A stretch of 64,000 nt of DNA, taken from NCBI GenBank assembly GCA_963729875.1, contig CAVSPR010000007.1, positions 124,001-188,000 of the forward strand. Direction: 5' to 3'. The translations under genes were made by a program, and so were the position numbers. Position 1 is the first letter of the stretch; every line of letters begins with the position of its first letter. Below, piece after piece: positions 58,664 to 64,000 of the stretch. This DNA comes from DATBSL01 sp963729875 (GTDB lineage: Bacteria; Acidobacteriota; Vicinamibacteria; Fen-336). The notes under the pieces were generated by a model. It worked only from the letters and a program-made list of their open reading frames with translations. It made no database searches and had not been told where the DNA came from.

Positions 58664-59341
58664 ATGCACCCCGGATCCCGCCGCTTCTTCGCCTTCGTCT
58701 CGATCCTGGCCGCAGCGTCCCTCGCCGCCGGTCTTCCGGTCGCGGCCGACGAGCCTCTCGACCGGACCGCAGTCGAGCTCCCCCTCGTGCTCGTGGACCT
58801 CTGCGACACGGCTCCCGAGCTGCGTCATGGAACGCTGCGCGAGATCCAGGCCCTCCTCGAGCCGGCGGGAATCAGGGTCACGGGCCGAAAGGCCTTCCCG
58901 GGCGAGGACCAGGCGAGCGGCGGCGTCTACGTCGTCCTCATGCCCTTCGACCCGAGCCGCCCCCGGATGCAGCCCGTCGGCGGGGTGGCCCGCCGCGAGA
59001 ACGGTCGACAGCTGACGGTGTGGGCGTTCCCACCCTGGGTGGCCGGGGGCCTCGGCCTCGATCTCGGGCAGGCCTCCCGTTGGACGCACCGCCACCGCCA
59101 GCACTTTCATCGGGCGATGGCCGCGGTCGTGGTCCACGAGCTCGCCCACGCCCTCGCCGGGGCCGGGCACCGACCGGCCGGCCTCATGTCGGCCCAGCTC
59201 CGGCGAGAGCAGCTCCTCGACCCGAAGCTCGTCGTGGACGCCGAACTGCACCCGGCGTTCCGGGCCGCCGTGAGCCGGCTCGCGGCGGAAGCGGTCGAAC
59301 CCCGGGCGAGGTCGTCAGTCGCGACGCCGGTCTTCCCGTAG
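58664..59341 (+). CDS. exported protein with HExxH zinc-peptidase-like motif
   Basis: A 225-residue protein from ATG 58664 (AAAGGAG upstream) with a signal peptide (FFAFVSILAAASLAAGLPVAA). The sequence around residues 150-175 reads VVVHELAHALAGAGHRPAGLM. HELAH gives two zinc His and the catalytic Glu, and His169 is the likely third ligand, with a Met a few residues later. In metzincins the third His follows the second by 6 residues (HExxHxxGxxH); here it is 7, so this is metzincin-like but not exact. No other family domain is seen. The 3' end overlaps the convergent nucleotidyltransferase gene by 27 bases. Confidence 0.65.
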   Translation: MHPGSRRFFAFVSILAAASLAAGLPVAADEPLDRTAVELPLVLVDLCDTAPELRHGTLREIQALLEPAGIRVTGRKAFPGEDQASGGVYVVLMPFDPSRPRMQPVGGVARRENGRQLTVWAFPPWVAGGLGLDLGQASRWTHRHRQHFHRAMAAVVVHELAHALAGAGHRPAGLMSAQLRREQLLDPKLVVDAELHPAFRAAVSRLAAEAVEPRARSSVATPVFP

Positions 59342-59809
59342 CGACTCGAGCCAGGCCCGGTCGGCCGCATCGGAGGGCCGCACGGTCCTCTTGGTGCGAA
59401 TCAGCGTGTCGACGTCGGCGACGAGCACCGGCGTGCCCTCGAGGTCCATCCGCACAGCCGAGGACTGCGCTTCGCTCCACGTGACCCCGCAGGCCGCGGC
59501 CAGGAGGTCGACGAGCACCTCGTCGGCGACGCGCACGACCGAGTACTTCCGGAGGTCCCCAGGATCGATCTCGCGCGCGGCGTCGTCTTCGAGGACGGAG
59601 AGGGCGCGCTTCAAGCGCTCGACGTTCGCGGGCGCGGGGTCGACGAGCAGGTCGATGTCCTTCGTGGTCCTCAGGCCGCCGTGGAGGATGACGGCGAAGC
59701 CGCCGATCAGGACGTACCGGGCACCGGCCTCGTCGAGGGCGCGGCAGATCCGGCGGATGTCGTCGATCGTCGGAGGACGGACCTCCGGGACGTCTCCCGC
59801 ATCACCCAC
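59315..59809 (-). CDS. small nucleotidyltransferase (MNT/AbiEii-like fold)
   Basis: A 164-residue cytoplasmic protein from GTG 59809. The fold signature is complete: VLIGGFAVILHGGLRTTKDIDLLVD, where GG, the HG-R-T run and the DxD pair (Asp51, Asp53) form the active site, followed by a distal acidic strand (VLVDLLA). Such stand-alone enzymes transfer a nucleotide to a protein or RNA and are often toxins or antitoxins in two-gene modules. The partner gene lies directly upstream and overlaps this start by about 100 bases. Confidence 0.85.
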   Translation of the reverse strand: MGDAGDVPEVRPPTIDDIRRICRALDEAGARYVLIGGFAVILHGGLRTTKDIDLLVDPAPANVERLKRALSVLEDDAAREIDPGDLRKYSVVRVADEVLVDLLAAACGVTWSEAQSSAVRMDLEGTPVLVADVDTLIRTKRTVRPSDAADRAWLESLREDRRRD

Positions 59810-60090
59810 TCCTGGGCCTCCTCGAAGGTCTCGAAGCGAAACAGGCCCCGCGGGGCGAGGCCGGCGCCCCCGCGCAGGGCCCGGAACGTCTGCTGGAGGG
59901 TCCGCGCGGCGTCGGGGGTCGAAGGGCCCTCCCGTCGCCGTCCGACGACCTTCGACGGCAGCTGGTCGATCTCGCGGTCCCGCTCCACGGCTCCTAGGAT
60001 ACGCCGCACGTGAGCGCGGCGCGAGCCGGAGCGGCTGCCCTCGATCTCTTCTGCCACGTCACCATTTGCATCAGCCGCGGCGGACCGCAC
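59707..60090 (-). CDS. small partner of the nucleotidyltransferase, unknown function
   Basis: A predicted 127-residue protein with Arg-rich composition. The part LFRFETFEEAQEWVMRE is the best-defined segment and resembles small proteins found upstream of nucleotidyltransferases in other bacteria. The C-terminus overlaps the nucleotidyltransferase start in a different frame. The start is uncertain: ATG 60090 or one of the later GTG codons (the segment VRRILGAVERDREIDQL could be the true N-terminus). It could be an antitoxin or a regulator of the nucleotidyltransferase. Confidence 0.55.
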   Translation of the reverse strand: MRSAAADANGDVAEEIEGSRSGSRRAHVRRILGAVERDREIDQLPSKVVGRRREGPSTPDAARTLQQTFRALRGGAGLAPRGLFRFETFEEAQEWVMRETSRRSVLRRSTTSAGSAAPSTRPVPGTS

Positions 60091-60092
60091 GC

Positions 60093-60110
60093 ACGTTGCA
60101 GACGTTGCAG
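60093..60110. repeat. tandem 9-bp direct repeat upstream of a promoter
   Basis: ACGTTGCAG occurs twice without a gap. It lies 8 bases before the candidate -35 of kinase 5, a typical activator position. No regulator is known for it. Confidence 0.55.
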
Positions 60111-60118
60111 GTTCGGTC

Positions 60119-60147
60119 TTGACGGCTCTCGGGGCGGGGCGTAGCGT
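60119..60147 (+). promoter_or_regulatory. candidate promoter of kinase 5
   Basis: TTGACG at 60119-60124 and TAGCGT at 60142-60147 are separated by 17 bases. The -10 ends 11 bases before GTG 60159, so the leader would be very short. The -10 is weak (3 of 6 consensus bases); the -35 is good (5 of 6). Confidence 0.4.
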
Positions 60148-60158
60148 TCAGACAAACA

Positions 60159-62813
60159 GTGATCGGCCAGACGCTCTCGCACTACGAGGTTCTCGAGAAG
60201 ATCGGCGAGGGTGGGATGGGAGTCGTGTACAAGGCCCGCGACACCCTCCTGGGCCGATTCGTCGCCCTCAAGACCCTGCCCGCGGACGGGGCGGCCGACC
60301 CCGAGCGCCGTGTCCGTCTCCTGCGCGAGGCCCGTGCCGCCTCCTCTCTTCACCACCCGAACATCGTCGCCGTCCACGACCTCGTCCACCACGACGGCAC
60401 CGACGTGATCGTCATGGAGCTGGTGACGGGCCGGGCCCTCGACCGGGCCGTCGCCGGAAAGCCCCTCCGCGAGGTCCTCGGCTACGCGCGGCAGATCGCG
60501 GATGCCCTCGCGAAGGCCCACGCGGCCGGGATCGTCCACCGCGACCTCAAGCCCTCGAACGTGATGGTGGACGAGGACGGGAAGGCGAGAATCCTCGACT
60601 TCGGCCTCGCGCGGCTCGGCCCGCCGGTCGGGACGGTCGACTTCGGGAGCCAGTCGGCCAGTCCCACCGCGCAGGCTACGGGCACGGCCGACGGCCGGAT
60701 CGTGGGGACGCTCGCCTATATGTCGCCCGAGCAGGCCGAGGGGAAGAAGGCGGACGCGCGGTCGGACGTCTTCAGCTTCGGGGCGGTGCTGTACGAGATG
60801 GTGACGGGCCGGATGGCGTTCCGGGGGGACTCGGCGGCAGCCACGCTCGCGGCGGTGATGGAACGGGATCCCCCGCCGCCGCGGGAGCTCGTGCCGAGCC
60901 TGCCCCCCGATCTCGAGAAGCTCGTCCAGCGCTGCCTGCGGAAGGACCCGGCGAAGCGCTTCCAGTCGATGGGCGACGTGGCCCTCGACCTCGACGAGAT
61001 CGCGGCCGGCCTCGACACAGCGCGGGAGGCCCGGTCCCAAGGCTCCTCCGGGCGGCGACGACGCTGGTTGCCACTCGCGGGTGCGGCAACCTTCGCGGTC
61101 GTCGCGACCGTGGCCTTCGTGATCTGGCGATCGCGTCCCGCGATGGCCCCCGCCACTCCCAAGGTCATCCAGCTCACGTCGTATCCGGGAAGCGAGCTCA
61201 CCCCCTCGTTCTCCCCCGACGGCACGCACGTGGCCTTCGCTTGGAACGGGGAGAAGCGGAATAATTTCGATATCTACGTGAAGTCCGTCGACGGCCTCGG
61301 TCCGCCGCTGCGCCTCACGGCGAACCCGGCCCCCGAGACCTACCCGTCCTGGTCGCCCGACGGACGCTCGATCGCCTTCCGGCGGACGGTTCGGCTCCCG
61401 GGAGCCGCGCCTCGCACCGACGTGATGGTCGTCCCCGCCCTCGGAGGATCGGAGAGGAGGGTGGCCAGCCTGCCGCCCCCTTCCGCGTTCGTGTATCCGT
61501 CGCTCTCCTGGACGCCGGACGGGAAGTGGCTGGCGACCGAGGAAGCCGACCCGGCGGGAGGCAACGGGATCGTCCTGCTTCCCATGGAGCAGGGAGACAA
61601 GCGTCGTCTCACGTCGAACCGGGGGAGCGGCGCCGACATCTGGCCCACCCTGTCCCCCGACGGGCACTGGCTCGCCTACGGCTCGTGCTCGGGCTCGTGG
61701 ACGTGCGACGTCCATCTGCTCCCGCTGGACGTCGCCTTCCGGCCGGCGGGGCCGCCCCGACGCCTGACTCGCGAGGGGTCCTACCTGTCCGGAATCGCCT
61801 GGAGCGCCGACGGGCGCGACCTCGTGTACTCGGCATCGCGGTCCGGGGCGAACGTGCACTACCTCTGGCGACTGGCAATCTCAGGAGGCGGCGTGGCCGA
61901 GCGAATCGAGCTCGCCGGATCGCACGTTCGCGCCCCAGCCCTCTCGCGGGCCGGCCATCGCCTCGTCTTCACCCGCGGGCTCTCCGATTCGGACATCTGG
62001 AGAATCGACGTTCCCGGCCCACCTCTGCCCCTCCTGCAGTCCACGAAGCTCGAGTATCAACCGGATCTCTCCCCGGACGGGACACGGATCGCCTTTTGCT
62101 CGAACCGCTCGTCGGAGAGTCTCGAGGTGTTCGTCAGCCAGGCCGACGGGTTGAACGCGGTCCGGCTGACCGATCGATTCGGCCGTGAGCAGTGCACGCC
62201 CCGGTGGTCGCCTGACGGACGTTGGATCGCGTTCGACTCGCAGACGGAGGCCGGTGACCCGGACGTCCTCGTGGTCGACGCCGCGGGAGGGCCGCCACGC
62301 CGCCTCGCGTCCACCCCGCACTACGAGAGCCTTCCCGCCTGGTCGCGGGACGGGCGCTTCGTGTACTTCAGCTCGGACCGCAGCGGCCGCTTTGAGGTGT
62401 GGCGGGTTCCTGCGGAGGGGGGAGAGGCGCTGCAGGTCACGGACGCGGGCGGGGTCACGAGCCTCGAGTCGTACGACGGGCGTACGCTCTTCTACGTCAA
62501 GACGCGCTCCAGCCCCCAGCCGCTCTTCGCCCGGACCTTGGGGATCCCCGGGGAGCGGAAGATCGTCGAGGAGATCCTGGGCCGTACCTTCGCCGTGGAC
62601 GAGACGGGCGTCGTCTACTTCGCACGCGGCGAGCCCGCGGGAACGACCTCGCTGCGGCACCTCGATGTTGCCACCGGAGAAACACGGGAGGTGGCGCAAC
62701 TCGCCGACATGCCCTCGCTTGGACTGACCGTTTCGCGCGACGGGCGAACCGTCCTCTTCGCCGCGACGAAGCCACCCAACGATGACCTCTACCTGATCGA
62801 GAACTTCCGCTGA
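60159..62813 (+). CDS. Ser/Thr protein kinase 5 with transmembrane segment and propeller (tandem copy A)
   Basis: An intact 884-residue kinase from GTG 60159. GEGGMGVVY (16-24), Lys38 in VALKTL, HRDLKPSNVMV, DFGLARLG and YMSPEQAEGKKADARSDVFSFG are present. The membrane helix is LPLAGAATFAVVATVAFVIW. The propeller has FSPDGTHVAFAWNGEKRNNFDIYVKSVD, WSPDGRSIAFRR, LSPDGHWLAYGS, LSPDGTRIAFCSNRS and WSRDGRFVYFSSDRSG, ending LYLIENFR. The kinase domain is nearly identical to that of the next gene, which starts 10 bases after its stop. Confidence 0.93.
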   Translation: MIGQTLSHYEVLEKIGEGGMGVVYKARDTLLGRFVALKTLPADGAADPERRVRLLREARAASSLHHPNIVAVHDLVHHDGTDVIVMELVTGRALDRAVAGKPLREVLGYARQIADALAKAHAAGIVHRDLKPSNVMVDEDGKARILDFGLARLGPPVGTVDFGSQSASPTAQATGTADGRIVGTLAYMSPEQAEGKKADARSDVFSFGAVLYEMVTGRMAFRGDSAAATLAAVMERDPPPPRELVPSLPPDLEKLVQRCLRKDPAKRFQSMGDVALDLDEIAAGLDTAREARSQGSSGRRRRWLPLAGAATFAVVATVAFVIWRSRPAMAPATPKVIQLTSYPGSELTPSFSPDGTHVAFAWNGEKRNNFDIYVKSVDGLGPPLRLTANPAPETYPSWSPDGRSIAFRRTVRLPGAAPRTDVMVVPALGGSERRVASLPPPSAFVYPSLSWTPDGKWLATEEADPAGGNGIVLLPMEQGDKRRLTSNRGSGADIWPTLSPDGHWLAYGSCSGSWTCDVHLLPLDVAFRPAGPPRRLTREGSYLSGIAWSADGRDLVYSASRSGANVHYLWRLAISGGGVAERIELAGSHVRAPALSRAGHRLVFTRGLSDSDIWRIDVPGPPLPLLQSTKLEYQPDLSPDGTRIAFCSNRSSESLEVFVSQADGLNAVRLTDRFGREQCTPRWSPDGRWIAFDSQTEAGDPDVLVVDAAGGPPRRLASTPHYESLPAWSRDGRFVYFSSDRSGRFEVWRVPAEGGEALQVTDAGGVTSLESYDGRTLFYVKTRSSPQPLFARTLGIPGERKIVEEILGRTFAVDETGVVYFARGEPAGTTSLRHLDVATGETREVAQLADMPSLGLTVSRDGRTVLFAATKPPNDDLYLIENFR

Positions 62814-62823
62814 GGTAGCCTTC

Positions 62824-64000
62824 GTGATCGGCCAGACGCTCTCGCACTACGAGGTCCTCGAGAGGATCGGCGAGGGTGGGATGGGGGTCGTCTACAAGGG
62901 CCGCGACACCCTCCTGGGGCGGCTCGTCGCCCTCAAGACTCTGCCTTCGGAAGGGGCCGCCGACCCGGATCGCCGGGCACGGCTTCTCCGGGAGGCCCGC
63001 GCCGCCTCCGCCCTCCACCACCCGAACATCGTCGACGTGTACGACCTCCTCCACCACGAGGGCAGCGACGTGATCGTGATGGAGCTGGTGACGGGGCGGA
63101 CGCTGGATCGGGCGGTCGCGGGCAAGCCGCTGCGCGAGGTCCTCGGCTACGCGCGGCAGATCGCGGACGCTCTCGCGAAGGCCCACGCGGCCGGGATCGT
63201 GCACCGGGACCTCAAGCCCTCGAACGTGATGGTGGACGAAGGCGGGACGGTCAGAATCCTCGACTTCGGCCTCGCCCGGCTTGGCCCCCCGGTCGGGACG
63301 GTCGACCTCGGGAGCGCATCGGCCCGACCGACGGCAGAAGCGACGGCCGAGGGGCGCATCGTCGGGACGCTCGCCTACATGTCGCCGGAGCAGGCGGAGG
63401 GGAAGAAGGCGGACGCGCGGTCGGACGTCTTCAGCTTCGGGACGGTGCTGTACGAGATGGTGACGGGCCGGATGGCCTTCAAGGGAGACTCGGCGGCGGC
63501 CACGCTCGCGGCGGTGCTGGAGCACGAGCCCCCGCCGCCGCGAGGGCTGGTGCCGGGCCTGCCCCTCGAACTGGAGAAGCTCGTCCAGCGCTGCCTGCGG
63601 AAGGACCCGGCGAAACGCTTCCAGTCGATGGGCGACGTGGCCCTCGACCTCGACGAGGTCGCGATCAGCCTCGACAGCGGGCGCGCCCGGCCTCGTGGCA
63701 AGCGGCCGGGACGGTGGGCGGTCTGGCTGCCCGCAGGAGCGGCTCTTCTCGCACTCGCCGGCCTCGTCGCCTGGCGCCTCGCGCGAGGCCCGGCGCGCCC
63801 GCCCGAGCCCCCCCGGCTCGTGCAGCTCACGTCCTACAGCGGGCGGGAGCTCTACCCCACGTTCTCCCCCGACGGCACGCAGGTGGCGTTCTCATGGAGC
63901 GGCGAGAAGCAGGACAACTTTGACATCTACGTCCAACTCGTCGACGCGAGCGGTCCTCCTCTGCGGCTGACCAGCGACCCGGCGTCCGACGCGTTCCCGG
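62824..64000 (+). CDS. Ser/Thr protein kinase 6 with transmembrane segment and propeller (tandem copy B, 3' end outside window)
   Basis: Starts at GTG 62824 with the same first ten residues as kinase 5 and is open to the window end, so the 3' part is missing. All kinase motifs match kinase 5: GEGGMGVVY, Lys38, HRDLKPSNVMV, DFGLARLG and YMSPEQAEGKK. By eye the kinase domains are about 88% identical, while the transmembrane part (VWLPAGAALLALAGLVAW) and linker differ more. The propeller begins LVQLTSYSGRELYPTFSPDGTQVAFSWSGEKQDNFDIYV. A recent tandem duplication followed by divergence of the sensor part is the simplest reading. Confidence 0.92.
   Translation, partial: MIGQTLSHYEVLERIGEGGMGVVYKGRDTLLGRLVALKTLPSEGAADPDRRARLLREARAASALHHPNIVDVYDLLHHEGSDVIVMELVTGRTLDRAVAGKPLREVLGYARQIADALAKAHAAGIVHRDLKPSNVMVDEGGTVRILDFGLARLGPPVGTVDLGSASARPTAEATAEGRIVGTLAYMSPEQAEGKKADARSDVFSFGTVLYEMVTGRMAFKGDSAAATLAAVLEHEPPPPRGLVPGLPLELEKLVQRCLRKDPAKRFQSMGDVALDLDEVAISLDSGRARPRGKRPGRWAVWLPAGAALLALAGLVAWRLARGPARPPEPPRLVQLTSYSGRELYPTFSPDGTQVAFSWSGEKQDNFDIYVQLVDASGPPLRLTSDPASDAFP

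Overview
The window is high-GC bacterial chromosome, most consistent with an Acidobacteriota genome. The evidence is a VWFA-related protein of the kind common in that phylum, six transmembrane Ser/Thr kinases with C-terminal TolB/WD40-type propellers, paired DUF1800/DUF1501 exported proteins, Tat-exported Gfo/Idh/MocA proteins and DUF1080 proteins. No rRNA, tRNA, CRISPR array, insertion sequence or phage gene was recognised. Phylum assignment is inferred from gene content, not from a marker gene.

Layout. 0-10.9 kb: a RecQ C-terminus, a VWFA protein, a class-C-like serine hydrolase, a SUMF1-fold protein, a fasciclin protein, a run of exported genes (DUF1800, DUF1501, outer-membrane barrel, Rieske) and a PLP decarboxylase. 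10.9-26.3 kb: an M20 peptidase divergent from a toxin-like alanine/glycine-rich protein plus TPR pair, with a CRP-type site between them; then a GH20 hexosaminidase, kinase 1, a molybdopterin oxidoreductase, kinase 2 and a TruC-like pseudouridine synthase. 26.3-34.4 kb: TerC, a Cys-rich lipoprotein, a diguanylate cyclase, a broken PLD gene, and a broken L,D-transpeptidase divergent from a MepK/YcbK-like endopeptidase. 34.4-39.1 kb: broken kinase 3, an RluA synthase and an RlmI-like methyltransferase. 39.2-56.9 kb: a carbohydrate region with an aldo/keto reductase, a HEAT plus double-DUF1080 protein, two Gfo/Idh/MocA proteins, a methyltransferase, kinase 4, a double pectate-lyase/propeller fusion, a diguanylate cyclase and a large GH123-like protein. 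56.9-64 kb: a small signalling region with PilZ, a wHTH-FHA regulator, a HExxH protein, a nucleotidyltransferase pair, and tandem duplicated kinases 5 and 6, the last cut by the window end.

How it works together (inference): the kinases look like cell-surface receptors whose kinase domain is cytoplasmic and whose propeller is outside. The wHTH-FHA protein could read phosphothreonine signals from them, and two diguanylate cyclases plus a PilZ protein suggest a c-di-GMP layer. The exported oxidoreductases, DUF1080 domains, pectate-lyase folds and glycosidases suggest polysaccharide or glycoside breakdown outside the cytoplasm, possibly by the 3-keto-glycoside route.

Caution: many genes are split by single-base frame changes although the protein similarity continues in the next frame. 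These are scattered at 1.6-18.3 kb and 38.9-41.3 kb and very dense at 30.4-36.6 kb, where a 19-base A run also lies. Sequencing or assembly error is the simplest explanation, so loss of function should not be inferred from them.
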